Assembly: GCA_036279835.1 (NCBI GenBank)
Contig: DASUII010000274.1
Location: forward strand, 1-18,982
Length of the DNA: 18,982 nucleotides
Reading direction: 5' to 3'
DNA from: GCA-003244245 sp036279835
GTDB lineage: Bacteria > Actinomycetota > Actinomycetes > Mycobacteriales > Pseudonocardiaceae
Below, in pieces: positions 1-7,544 of this stretch; position 1 is the first letter of the stretch; each line of letters opens with the position of its first letter. A program made the position numbers and the translations under genes. The notes beneath the pieces are model-generated. The model was not told the origin of the DNA and made no database searches. It worked only from the letters and a program-made list of their open reading frames with translations.

Positions 1-1
1 G

Positions 2-1327
2 GAGTACCAGAACCGCATGCTCGGTCCGTACCAGGCGGCGCTGCCGTGCGCCGCGGGAGAAGCCCCCGAGCTCTTCGCCATTCCGGGAAGCCATGACTGG
101 TACGACGGGCTGGTCAACTTCACCAGCATCTTCTGCCGCAAGCGCTGGATCGGCGGATGGAAAACGGTGCAGCGTCGGAGCTATTTCGCGCTCAAACTTC
201 CGAACCGCTGGTGGCTCTGGGGCGTCGACATCCAGTTCGGGTCCTATATCGACGAAGCCCAATTGCGGTACTTCGCTGGGGTCGCGCTGTCCCATGTGAA
301 GCCCGGTGATCGGATCATCCTGTGTACGGCCAAGGAGGTCGACAGCGGCAGGAAGGGCACCGAGATCCATTCCGACCGGGATGTGGAGTTCCTCGAACGC
401 GAGATCATCACACCCTGTGGTGCCCGGCTGGTGGTGTACATCAAGAGTGGAAAGCACTACTACGCCCGATACGAACAGGAGGATGGCACTCGTCAGCACA
501 TCACCTCCGGCGGCGGCGGCGCCTTCTTACATCCCACCCACAACCTGCCCGAGCGCATGGACCTTCCCGGCCCAGCCGGGCCCATCGCCTACCGCAAAGC
601 GACCACTTATCCGTCACCGGAGGAATCGAAACGGCTCAGAAAGCGGATCTGGCTGCTCGCTCCATACAACCTTCCCCTTGCCGGGGTATTCGGCGCCGTC
701 CAGGTACTGTTGGCGTTGATGCTGGGGCTGCATCTCCAAGACCGTCACGTCGCTCTGGGTCTCAGCGACGTGCTGCACGCGGTGTGGCAGAGCCCGACAT
801 TGTTCCTGCTCATCCCGCTGGTGATCGTGGTGCTGGTGGGAATGGTGCGCTTCGCCCACGACGCCCGTGGCCTGCGCCGTTTCCTCGTCGGGACTGTCCA
901 TACGACGGTACAGTTGGCAAGCGCGGCCGGGTTCATGATCGCCTCCTCTTGGCTGTCGTCTGCCTTCGGGCTTCGGGGAGCGTGGTCCCTGGTCGCCTTC
1001 CTCGGCCTGATCTTCCTGGTGGGTGGAATCGGAGGAATGGTGGGAATGTCAGGCTACCTCTGGGTCGCCAACTGCTTTGGCCTGCACGGAACAGAGGGAT
1101 ACGCAGCCCAACACCACCAGGACCTCAAACATTTTATCCGTTTACACATCGAGGCCGACGGCGCCCTGACCGTGTACCCGATAGGCGTTGACCGGGTCGG
1201 CCGGAAGTGGACACTGTGCCCGGATGCGCCGGCATACGCTCCCTGGTTCGCCGCACACGGCGCTGAGCCCGAACCACACCTCATCGAAAAACCGATCACA
1301 ATCAGCGGTATAGGCCGCGCTTGCTGA
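2..1327 (+). CDS. Metallophosphoesterase-like membrane protein, 5'-truncated by the window edge
   Basis: The frame is open to the left edge, so the true start and the first metal-binding motifs lie outside. The visible 441 residues begin in a calcineurin-like phosphoesterase domain: GSHDWYDG (86-106) sits where the family has GNHD, followed by GDRIILCT, SGKHYYARY (446-472) and GGGGAFLHPTHNLPE. Four hydrophobic segments follow, near 655-725, 795-845, 880-975 and 985-1080, so the C-terminal half is membrane-embedded. Related actinobacterial proteins combine such a domain with C-terminal membrane helices; their substrate is unknown to me. Two metal-ligand motifs look degenerate: Asn of GNHD is Ser, and the expected GDxHHY is shortened to GKHYY. 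Activity is therefore doubtful. The last residues (GIGRAC) fall in a 22-base repeat of the nadD 3' end, so the original C-terminus may have been replaced there. The family call is fairly sure; the function is not. Confidence 0.75.
   Translation, partial: EYQNRMLGPYQAALPCAAGEAPELFAIPGSHDWYDGLVNFTSIFCRKRWIGGWKTVQRRSYFALKLPNRWWLWGVDIQFGSYIDEAQLRYFAGVALSHVKPGDRIILCTAKEVDSGRKGTEIHSDRDVEFLEREIITPCGARLVVYIKSGKHYYARYEQEDGTRQHITSGGGGAFLHPTHNLPERMDLPGPAGPIAYRKATTYPSPEESKRLRKRIWLLAPYNLPLAGVFGAVQVLLALMLGLHLQDRHVALGLSDVLHAVWQSPTLFLLIPLVIVVLVGMVRFAHDARGLRRFLVGTVHTTVQLASAAGFMIASSWLSSAFGLRGAWSLVAFLGLIFLVGGIGGMVGMSGYLWVANCFGLHGTEGYAAQHHQDLKHFIRLHIEADGALTVYPIGVDRVGRKWTLCPDAPAYAPWFAAHGAEPEPHLIEKPITISGIGRAC
1306..1327. 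repeat. Left copy of a nadD-3'-end direct repeat (att-like)
   Basis: The 22 bases read CGGTATAG, then G, then CCGCGCTTGCTGA. They match 4818-4839, the last codons of nadD, at 21 of 22 positions and in the same orientation. Read on the minus strand this copy encodes SKRGLYR, exactly as in NadD, although no nadD gene is present here. It lies at the end of the metallophosphoesterase frame. A duplicated gene tail flanking an accessory block is what site-specific integration into a gene's 3' end would leave. No integrase is visible, so this remains an inference. Confidence 0.6.
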
Positions 1328-1350
1328 ATGTCGAGCAGCGGGAGGCGATC

Positions 1351-2049
1351 GTGGCTTCAGTTCCGACCCTTGTACTCGTGCACGGGGCTTGGCACGGTCC
1401 CTGGTGCTGGGACCTGGTGATCGAGCGGCTCAGCGGCGTCGACATCCGCACGATTGCGCTGCCGAGCAGCGGCCACGATCCGTCCAAGCTGGGGGATCTG
1501 TATAACGATGCAGAGATCGTTCGATCTATTGTCGCGGACGTCGACGGGCCAGTGGTTGTCTGCGCCCATTCCTACGGCGGTGCACCTGTCACCGAGGCGC
1601 TGGTTGGCATGGGAAAGGTGAGACATCTGGTTTACCTCTGTGCATGGCAGGGCAACGTAGGAGATTCGCTTCTCGGCGCGAGACACGGCATACCTCCGCC
1701 ATGGTGGGAGATGCACGAGGCTGAGGGGTACATCGATCCACTTCGACCGCGTGAGATTTTCTACGGGGACGTCGACCCGCCTACCGCCAAAGCGGCAATC
1801 GCCCGCCTCGGACACCAATCGCTCGCAGCGGTGTCGCAGCCGTTGACCCAAGCCAGTTGGCGCAACATCTCTAGCACCTATGTGATCTGCGAGAAAGACT
1901 GCGCAATCCCGCCCGCCGCTCAGGAGCAGACGGCGCGACGGGCGCACCGCGTCGAGCGTCTCGACACATCCCACTCCCCGTTCTTGAGCCGGCCATCACG
2001 AGTTGCTGATATACTGCGCAACGAACTGCGGGTGGCAGCGGCGGACTGA
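1351..2049 (+). CDS. Alpha/beta-fold hydrolase (esterase-like)
   Basis: A 232-residue single-domain alpha/beta hydrolase. HGAWHG (residues 11-16) is the oxyanion-hole strand-loop, HSYGG carries the nucleophile Ser74, EKD gives the acid Asp183 and DTSHSP gives His208, so the triad looks complete. The short lid and the HGAWHGPWCW opening resemble the EstC/hydroxynitrile-lyase-like esterases of actinobacteria and plants. No signal peptide is seen, so it should be cytoplasmic. The GTG at 1351 is chosen because GGGAGG (1340-1345) stands five bases upstream; a TTG at 1321 would add ten residues of repeat-derived sequence. It follows the metallophosphoesterase gene on the same strand after 23 bp and may be co-transcribed. 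The substrate cannot be told. Confidence 0.85.
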   Translation: MASVPTLVLVHGAWHGPWCWDLVIERLSGVDIRTIALPSSGHDPSKLGDLYNDAEIVRSIVADVDGPVVVCAHSYGGAPVTEALVGMGKVRHLVYLCAWQGNVGDSLLGARHGIPPPWWEMHEAEGYIDPLRPREIFYGDVDPPTAKAAIARLGHQSLAAVSQPLTQASWRNISSTYVICEKDCAIPPAAQEQTARRAHRVERLDTSHSPFLSRPSRVADILRNELRVAAAD

Positions 2050-2064
2050 ACGAAAGGAATAGCA

Positions 2065-3120
2065 TTAGTCGGCGACCTCGGTCACTTTGAGTAGCAGCTT
2101 TCCAGTGTTGCCGCCGGCGTAGAGCATGTTGTGCGCTTTGACGGCGTTTTCGAGGCCGTTGAGGATGGTCTCGTGGTAGGTGAGCTTGCCCTCGGCGATG
2201 AGGCCGGCAAGATATTCGATCGCTTCGCCGTAACGGTCTGCATGGTCAATCACCAGGAAGCCTTGGATACTCGCGCGTCGCGCCATGACCCGCACAATGT
2301 GGTACTGGGGCATCCAGCCCGGCGCGTCGTCGGCGCTGTTGTAGTGATTGTACTGGGATATCATACCGCACAATGCAATACGTGCGCCGACGTTGAGGCG
2401 CATGAGCACGTGGTCCATGATCTCACCGCCGACATTTTCGAAACCGACGTCCACACCGTTGGGCGTGGCAGCGTCGAGCTGGGCACGCCAGTCGCTCGCC
2501 TTGTAGTCGACACAGGCGTCGAAGCCCAGAGCCGTGGTCACGTGATGGCACTTCTGCGGCCCTCCAGCGATGCCGACGACGCGCGCGCCCTTCGCTCTGG
2601 CTATCTGGCCGGCCACCGAGCCCACCGAACCGGCGGCGGCGGAGACGACGACGGTCTCGCCAGGCTGTGGCTTCACAATGTCCATGCCGATGTAGGCGGT
2701 AATACCACCGGTAACACCCAGCACGCCGAGGAAGGCCGGCAGCGGCGCCGGCAGCGGGTCAGGCAGAACCGCGAGCGGCAGCTCGAGGCCGTCGTCGTCG
2801 GCGACGCAGTAGTCCTGCCATCCGGTCAGTCCGGCGACCAGCGAGCCGACCGGCAGGTCGTCACGTCGGGACTTGACTACCTGGCCGATACCCACGCCTC
2901 GCATCACCGCGCCCACCGGCGACGGCGGCATGTAGCTGCGGTGATCGCTCATCCATATACGCATTGTCGGATCCAGCGACAAGTACAGCGTACGCACGAG
3001 CGCCTGCGCGGGTTTAAGCTCTGGTACTTCCTCTCTCACCAGTGCGAAGTCGGACTCGGCGCATAGGCCCTGCGGGCGCCGCCGCAGATAGTACCTGCGA
3101 TTGACAAGAGCCGAAGCCAT
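2065..3120 (-). CDS. NADP-dependent medium-chain oxidoreductase (zinc-independent MDR; LTB4DH/CurA-like)
   Basis: A 351-residue enzyme of the zinc-free medium-chain dehydrogenase/reductase superfamily. The N-terminal catalytic domain has LSLDPTMRIWMSD and the SYMPPSPVGAVMRGVGIG block typical of leukotriene B4 dehydrogenase/prostaglandin reductase/YncB-type enzymes. The Rossmann segment has AAAGSVG at residues 161-167, followed by GMISQYN. Family members reduce the activated double bond of enones or quinones with NADPH. The structural-zinc cysteine cluster of alcohol dehydrogenases is absent. The ATG at 3120 has an AAAAAAGGAG ribosome site just upstream, so the longer frame up to 3168 is rejected. 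It lies tail-to-tail with the hydrolase (15 bp between stops) and 167 bp downstream of the VOC gene, possibly in one transcript with it. The physiological substrate is unknown. Confidence 0.9.
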   Translation of the reverse strand: MASALVNRRYYLRRRPQGLCAESDFALVREEVPELKPAQALVRTLYLSLDPTMRIWMSDHRSYMPPSPVGAVMRGVGIGQVVKSRRDDLPVGSLVAGLTGWQDYCVADDDGLELPLAVLPDPLPAPLPAFLGVLGVTGGITAYIGMDIVKPQPGETVVVSAAAGSVGSVAGQIARAKGARVVGIAGGPQKCHHVTTALGFDACVDYKASDWRAQLDAATPNGVDVGFENVGGEIMDHVLMRLNVGARIALCGMISQYNHYNSADDAPGWMPQYHIVRVMARRASIQGFLVIDHADRYGEAIEYLAGLIAEGKLTYHETILNGLENAVKAHNMLYAGGNTGKLLLKVTEVAD

Positions 3121-3287
3121 GGCCGCTCCTTTTTTAGTTGCCCGCGCCCGCTGGATGCGATGGCGCATTGGGGTCGTCGAGCTATCCGCCGACCTACCTT
3201 AGCCCAACCATTTCGAGCACCACGCCACTCGCGAGATCTTCATCGAAAGTTCGGACCGATTCCAGAACGGCCGGCGAGGCCGGACCC

Positions 3288-4211
3288 TCAGTCGTCGTAG
3301 GGATCGTCTACCCGAGCCGAGCCGGCCGCGAGGTCGGTTTCTGCATCGACCCGATCGGTGGGGTCGATCAGCGCGAAGGTGGCTCCGGAAGGGTCAGCGA
3401 CCCGGGCGATTCGCCCCAGCTCGGTGTCGTAGGGATCGATGTCCACCCGGCCGCCCAACGCAAGGACCCGATAGGCCGCTGCGTCCGCGCCGATCTGCGG
3501 GTCCACCGCGAAGTGCAGCATCCAGTGCGCAGCGCTGTCCGGGTCCGCCCAGCTCTCGTCCATTTCTAGCCTGCCCAGCATCGTCTTGCCGTCGCGTGAC
3601 CAGGTGGTGTAGTCCACCTCGATGCCGTCACCGATCTGCCGCTGCTGGTAGCCGAACAGGTTCGCAAAAAACTCATCAGCCCGTGGGCCGTTCCAGGTAT
3701 CCAGCTCAGCCCAGTACAGCGATCCAGGGACGGTCCGGCGCAACATCGATGGTCGTGCGGGCTGCCAGAAACCAACCACGGCGCCCGTCGGGTCTACTCC
3801 GATGAGCACCCTGCCCTGTCCTGGAACCTCCGTCGGCCCCGACAAGACCCGGCCACCCAGCCTACCGAGCACCTGCGCGGTGCGCGTCACGTTGGCGCTT
3901 TCCAAGTACAGCGTCCAGGCCGCGGGTTGACCCGTCTGCACCGGAGTTCCCGACAGACCAGCCACCGGGCGACCGCCACACAATGCGGTCACGTACTCCT
4001 GGCGGCGCTGGCCAGAGTGGATTTGGTAGGTCCAGCCAAATAACCCGCTGTAGAATTCCCGGCTACCGACCGGATCGGTGCTCGACACATCAACCCAACA
4101 CACCGACCCGGCACTAGGCGATTCGTCCCGGCTCGCCCCTTTTGTGCCCACTCTGTTCGCCCGCATACCTGAAAGAGAATCCAGCGGCGCCTGCAAATAC
4201 ACTGGCGCCAC
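3288..4211 (-). CDS. VOC family protein with two glyoxalase/bleomycin-resistance-like domains
   Basis: A 307-residue protein made of two tandem vicinal-oxygen-chelate domains, about residues 36-150 and 163-284. Each opens with a W-x-[DE] strand followed by [RD]EF[YF]...LFG[WY] (WVDVSSTDP...FYSGLFGW and WAELDTWN...FFANLFGY). Each closes with a D-P-[TS]-G-A strand (DPTGAVVGFW and DPSGATFALIDP). This is the pattern of actinobacterial two-domain VOC proteins sometimes named hydroxylase-like or glyoxalase-like. Their substrates are mostly unknown, and metal ligands cannot be assigned with confidence here. The GTG at 4211 is preceded by a G-rich GGGGAGGGG ribosome site; an internal ATG at 4166 lacks one. 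The roughly 30-residue leader before domain one is hydrophilic and not a signal peptide. Confidence 0.85.
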   Translation of the reverse strand: MAPVYLQAPLDSLSGMRANRVGTKGASRDESPSAGSVCWVDVSSTDPVGSREFYSGLFGWTYQIHSGQRRQEYVTALCGGRPVAGLSGTPVQTGQPAAWTLYLESANVTRTAQVLGRLGGRVLSGPTEVPGQGRVLIGVDPTGAVVGFWQPARPSMLRRTVPGSLYWAELDTWNGPRADEFFANLFGYQQRQIGDGIEVDYTTWSRDGKTMLGRLEMDESWADPDSAAHWMLHFAVDPQIGADAAAYRVLALGGRVDIDPYDTELGRIARVADPSGATFALIDPTDRVDAETDLAAGSARVDDPYDD

Positions 4212-4548
4212 CTGCGACCCCTCCCCCAGGAGCGCGCACGCTCGTGGCCGACAGGTGGAGGCACCCGGTCGTGCGGATGTCAGCCTCGAAATGGCTGTGA
4301 CCGTTCATGGGCGATGGCCGTACCGTTCGACGGCTAGCGGTCCAGGCACAGCCAAGCTACAGATTTAGGAACCCCCTCAACTTACATCATTTGGTGTAGT
4401 GGCACTGCCTGATCCGCGGTACTTGGAAATTGATCTGTAGAGATGATGACCATTACTCGACCGTCCGGCACTCTCGTGATGGGGTGAACCAAACTTATTG
4501 CCCTCAGGGCGTGTCTTGGTGCCCATGCAAGGAATGGAGCTAGAGCCC
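4212..4548. other. Intergenic stretch with no recognised gene
   Basis: About 340 bases lie between the divergent starts of the VOC gene and the small Cys-rich gene. The part from 4370 to 4500 is visibly richer in A/T than the surroundings. I looked for -35/-10 pairs for both flanking genes and found only weak matches. No convincing ORF, RNA gene or hairpin was seen. It presumably carries both divergent promoters. Confidence 0.5.
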
Positions 4549-4713
4549 ATGGCTGAATATCTAGTCATTCGTGGCGGCGGCGACAAAGACGATGGGCGGC
4601 CCGGATGGATGCACCGCGAAGTCCGCGACCACGACCGCCGCTATGAGTGCGACGGACATATTTTCGTCGACGGCCCGTGGGGTGGGCTCGTCTGCGAGAA
4701 GTGTGGCCGGTAA
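4549..4713 (+). CDS. Small Cys-rich protein, possible zinc ribbon
   Basis: A 54-residue hypothetical protein beginning MAEYLVIRGGGDKDD and ending CEKCGR. The C-terminal half has CDGH and CEKC separated by 11 residues, a C-x2-H-x11-C-x2-C arrangement that could bind one zinc ion. The N-terminal part is charged and hydrophilic. I do not recognise the family. The ATG at 4549 is preferred because GGAG (4536-4539) lies nine bases upstream; in-frame ATGs at 4525 and 4534 and a TTG at 4498 are alternatives. It sits alone, convergent with nadD, just inside the right-hand copy of the nadD-tail repeat. It may be a real accessory gene; its shortness keeps confidence moderate. Confidence 0.5.
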   Translation: MAEYLVIRGGGDKDDGRPGWMHREVRDHDRRYECDGHIFVDGPWGGLVCEKCGR

Positions 4714-4810
4714 TACCAGCAGCAACATCGATGCCGTCGACCAGGAACGATCTCGTGCTCACCCCTGCCAGCGGACTTCTTCATCGACGAGGTCGCGGAG
4801 GCATCTCCGC

Positions 4811-5398
4811 CTAATGCCGGTATAGCCCGCGCTTGCTGATGTACTGGACCACCCCGTCGGGCACGAGGTACCAGACTGGCTGGCCGCGCCCGACGCGCTG
4901 CCGGCAGTCCGTGGAGGAGATCGCCATGGCAGGCACCTCTATCAAGCTGACTGCCTGGTCCGGCAGGTGTTGGCCGTCGAGGTGGAACCCCGGGCGGGTC
5001 ACCCCGACCAAATGGGCCAGCGCGAATAGCTCGTCGACGCGCTTCCAGGACAGGATCTGCGCCAGCGCATCGGCGCCGGTGATGAAAAACATCTCATCAT
5101 CGGGAAACTGGCTGCGCAGGTCCGTGAGCGTGTCGACGGTCAACGTGGGAGCCTGGCGTTCGATGTCGACCCGGCTGGTGGAAAACCGCGGGTTGGACGC
5201 CGTCGCGATGACCGTCATAAGGTAGCGGTCTTCGGCTGGGCTGACCTCCCGATCATCTTTCTGCCACGGGATCCCGGTGGGCACGAACACCACCTCGTCC
5301 AACTCGAAACGGGCCTGCACCTCGCTCGCGGCCACGAGGTGACCATGGTGAATCGGGTCGAAGGTCCCGCCCATGATCCCGAGTCGCCGGCCGGACAT
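4811..5398 (-). CDS. nadD: Nicotinate-nucleotide adenylyltransferase
   Basis: This cytoplasmic enzyme makes nicotinate adenine dinucleotide from ATP and nicotinate mononucleotide, a step of NAD synthesis. The 195 residues match the usual NadD length. MGGTFDPIHHGHL (residues 9-21) holds the nucleotide-binding HxGH motif, FITGADAL lies near 105-112 and ISSTDCR (160-166) is the C-terminal signature. The ATG at 5398 gives the expected MSGRRLGIMGG opening. In actinobacteria nadD usually sits beside proA and rsfS; here a plus-strand gene separates it from proA and no rsfS follows. Its last codons (SKRGLYRH) form the right copy of a repeat found also at 1306-1327. The reading frame itself is intact. 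Confidence 0.96.
   Translation of the reverse strand: MSGRRLGIMGGTFDPIHHGHLVAASEVQARFELDEVVFVPTGIPWQKDDREVSPAEDRYLMTVIATASNPRFSTSRVDIERQAPTLTVDTLTDLRSQFPDDEMFFITGADALAQILSWKRVDELFALAHLVGVTRPGFHLDGQHLPDQAVSLIEVPAMAISSTDCRQRVGRGQPVWYLVPDGVVQYISKRGLYRH
4818..4839. repeat. Right copy of the direct repeat, inside the nadD 3' end
   Basis: The 22 bases read CGGTATAG, then C, then CCGCGCTTGCTGA, inside the final codons of nadD, and pair with 1306-1327. The matched part ends sharply on both sides. The two copies enclose about 3.5 kb of accessory genes. Confidence 0.6.
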
Positions 5399-5486
5399 GG
5401 GCGCAGCCTAGGCGAGCCGCTTGGGGTCAGCTCCGGCGGCGATAAGCTGGACGCTCAGCGGGCCTGAACTCAGGGGGCAACCGGCG

Positions 5487-7544
5487 GTGGGACAGTCTTT
5501 GGCGAGCAGGAGTCTCAGCGAGGCCACATCGAGGGAACCCGCGCTGATCGATGCCTTGGCATCTGGCTGTGCGGTCGAGTACAGCAAGCTCACCGTCGAG
5601 CAGCTAGCAGCAACGGAGAACCCCCGGTACACCATCCGCGCCGAGTTGCTGCGGGAGTTGGTGCTGGGCCGCACTGGTGAGCGCCTTGATCCGCTGGGCG
5701 TTCGGGTCCATGGCGCGCGGATCACCGGAATGCTTGACCTCACCCATGTTCCGGCCGCAGTGGGCATTGAGCTGCGAGGCTGCGTCTTCGAGCGCCCTGT
5801 GCTGATGGTCAGCGCCCGCCTACCGTGGTTGACCTTGGCGGGTTCGCAGCTGTGTGCGCTGGACTGCGACGGCCTCCAGGTCGACGGCGATGTGCTGCTC
5901 GGCGACGGGTTCACGGCCACCGGACAGAGCGACTACGGTGCCGTACGCCTACTCGGCGCCCACGTCAAAGGCCAGCTCAATCTCAACGGTGCGCGCCTGA
6001 CTAACGAGACCGGCCCGGCCCTTGTCGGCGACGGGCTGCACGTCGACGGCGACGTCTTCGGCGGGGGCTTCATCGCCACCGGACACGGCGAGCTCGGCGC
6101 GGTCCGGCTGCCGGGCGCCCACATCATCGGACAACTGAATTTCAATGGTGCCGAGCTTGCCAACCAAGCGGGGCCGGCCCTCATCGGCGACGGGCTCCAT
6201 GTCGACGGTGGCCTGGTGCTCGCCGAGGGCTTCACCGCGAGCGGCCACTATGAGCGCGGCGCGGTGCGGCTACCCGGCGCTCATATCAGCGGTCAACTCA
6301 ACTTAGCCGGCGCGACGCTGATCAACCCGGTCGGGCCGGCGCTGATCGGCGACCATCTGGAAGTCGACGGCGGGGTGTACCTCGACGGGTTCACCGCCAC
6401 CGGCCACGGCGAAGACGGCGTGGTGCGGCTGCCCGACGCCCATATCACCGGCCAGCTCAACCTCGACCGCGCAGAACTGACCAACGCCGCCGGCGCCGCT
6501 TTCATCGGCGACCACCTCCGGGTCGACAGCGATATGTTCGCCGAGGGACTCATCGCCACCGGACACAGCCAAGACGGAGCGGTGCGACTCGCCGACGCCC
6601 ACCTCAGCGGACAACTCAACCTCAGCCACGCGAAATTGACCAACCAAGCCGGCCGGGCCCTCATCGGCGATCACCTGCAGGTCGACAGCGACATGTTCGC
6701 CGAGGGACTCATCGCCACCGGACACAGCCAAGACGGAGCGGTGCGACTCGCCGACGCCCACCTCAGCGGACAACTCAACCTCAGCCAGGCGCAACTGACC
6801 AACCCGGCCGGCCCTGTACTTGACCTAGAGGACGCCGAAGCCAAGCACCTGTTCCTGCCGGCCCAGGTAATCTGCCCACACGCTGCGGCCAAGACGTCAC
6901 GCTGCGCAGCGCCAGCCCATCAGCTCACGCTATCCGGCCTTGCCTATACGTCCCTTCATGCGGTCGACTGGCGTGAGTGGCTACACCTGATCATCCACCA
7001 CAGCCGGGCCTATCGACCTCAGCCCTACCACCAGCTGGCCGCTGCGCTGAGGGCCAGTGGCCACGAATCCGCCGCTCGGGAAGTACTCATCTGCCAGCAG
7101 CAGGATCTGCGCCGCCGTGGCGACATCGGCGGCCCACTGGGCAAAGGCGCGCATTGGCTCTGGGGAGCACTCGCCGGATACGGTTACCGAAGTAGTCGCG
7201 CTGTCGTCGCCCTCGTCCTAGTCCTCCTGATCGCGGCGGGGCTCGGTATCGCCGCCGGGCACACCTCCCTGGGTCCGGGCCGCTACGTCACCGCACACAC
7301 CAGCCAAGCTCAGAATCCCGGGTCGCCGTGCTCCCTGGTCGAGCAGATCGGAGTCGGCATCGACCGCAGCGTGCCGCTAACCCCGGCACGTATCGGCAAC
7401 CGCTGCGATTTCGACACATCCAGTCCAGCCGGCGAAGCGTTCACCGCATCCACCTGGGTACTCCAGGCGCTGGTGTGGACGCTGGCGGCACTCGCCGTCG
7501 CCGGTTACGTCGGTCTCATCCGGAAGGCCAGTGCGCCGGGATGA
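5487..7544 (+). CDS. Membrane protein with six ~53-residue repeats (actinobacterial 'membrane-associated oxidoreductase' type)
   Basis: A protein of about 685 residues. A non-repetitive N-terminal part is followed by six tandem repeats (5868-6818) with the pattern [LF]-x-GD-x-L-x-VD...F-x-A-x-GH...G-x-VRL...AH-x-x-GQLN...GPA. Such regular spacing suggests a solenoid, perhaps a beta-helix like pentapeptide or bactofilin-type proteins. Next comes a Cys/His-containing linker, then two hydrophobic helices near 7197-7260 and 7455-7525. Relatives in actinobacteria are often labelled membrane-associated oxidoreductase, but no NAD(P)- or flavin-binding motif is visible here, so I do not accept that as a function. 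The start is uncertain: GTG 5487 leaves room for divergent promoters with nadD, while TTG 5421 would leave only 22 bp. The 3' end overlaps proA tail-to-tail by 29 bp. It interrupts the proA-nadD neighbourhood, which suggests a later arrival. Confidence 0.75.
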   Translation: MGQSLASRSLSEATSREPALIDALASGCAVEYSKLTVEQLAATENPRYTIRAELLRELVLGRTGERLDPLGVRVHGARITGMLDLTHVPAAVGIELRGCVFERPVLMVSARLPWLTLAGSQLCALDCDGLQVDGDVLLGDGFTATGQSDYGAVRLLGAHVKGQLNLNGARLTNETGPALVGDGLHVDGDVFGGGFIATGHGELGAVRLPGAHIIGQLNFNGAELANQAGPALIGDGLHVDGGLVLAEGFTASGHYERGAVRLPGAHISGQLNLAGATLINPVGPALIGDHLEVDGGVYLDGFTATGHGEDGVVRLPDAHITGQLNLDRAELTNAAGAAFIGDHLRVDSDMFAEGLIATGHSQDGAVRLADAHLSGQLNLSHAKLTNQAGRALIGDHLQVDSDMFAEGLIATGHSQDGAVRLADAHLSGQLNLSQAQLTNPAGPVLDLEDAEAKHLFLPAQVICPHAAAKTSRCAAPAHQLTLSGLAYTSLHAVDWREWLHLIIHHSRAYRPQPYHQLAAALRASGHESAAREVLICQQQDLRRRGDIGGPLGKGAHWLWGALAGYGYRSSRAVVALVLVLLIAAGLGIAAGHTSLGPGRYVTAHTSQAQNPGSPCSLVEQIGVGIDRSVPLTPARIGNRCDFDTSSPAGEAFTASTWVLQALVWTLAALAVAGYVGLIRKASAPG
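5868..6818 (+). repeat. Tandem array of six ~159-bp coding repeats
   Basis: Six units of 52-54 codons lie in the membrane protein gene. Each contains a GD-x-L-x-VD segment, a GAVRL-like segment and a GQLN segment. The last two units (from 6502 and from 6661, period 159 bp) are nearly identical in DNA: bases 6534-6628 and 6693-6787 match over 95 consecutive positions. The older units differ in many codons. This points to a recent unit duplication or gene conversion. Confidence 0.9.

Noticed and set aside
322..1191. Plus-strand ORF (289 codons) in another frame of the metallophosphoesterase
   Set aside because: Arg/Pro-rich shadow translation. The recognised phosphoesterase and membrane segments are in the overlapping frame.
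2131..3066. Plus-strand ORF (311 codons) opposite the MDR oxidoreductase
   Set aside because: The oxidoreductase on the other strand has clear motifs and a ribosome site; the antisense product resembles no family.
3240..3287. Short CCGGC/GCCGG hairpin after the VOC gene
   Set aside because: A five-base stem with no T tract is common by chance at this GC content.
4380..4510. Promoter candidates in the A/T-richer gap (for example TTGATC with TTACTC 17 bases later)
   Set aside because: The -10 match is poor and several equally weak pairs exist, so none can be supported from sequence alone.
5868..6818. CRISPR-like appearance of the repeated segment
   Set aside because: The repeats are in-frame coding units of about 159 bp with no separate spacers.
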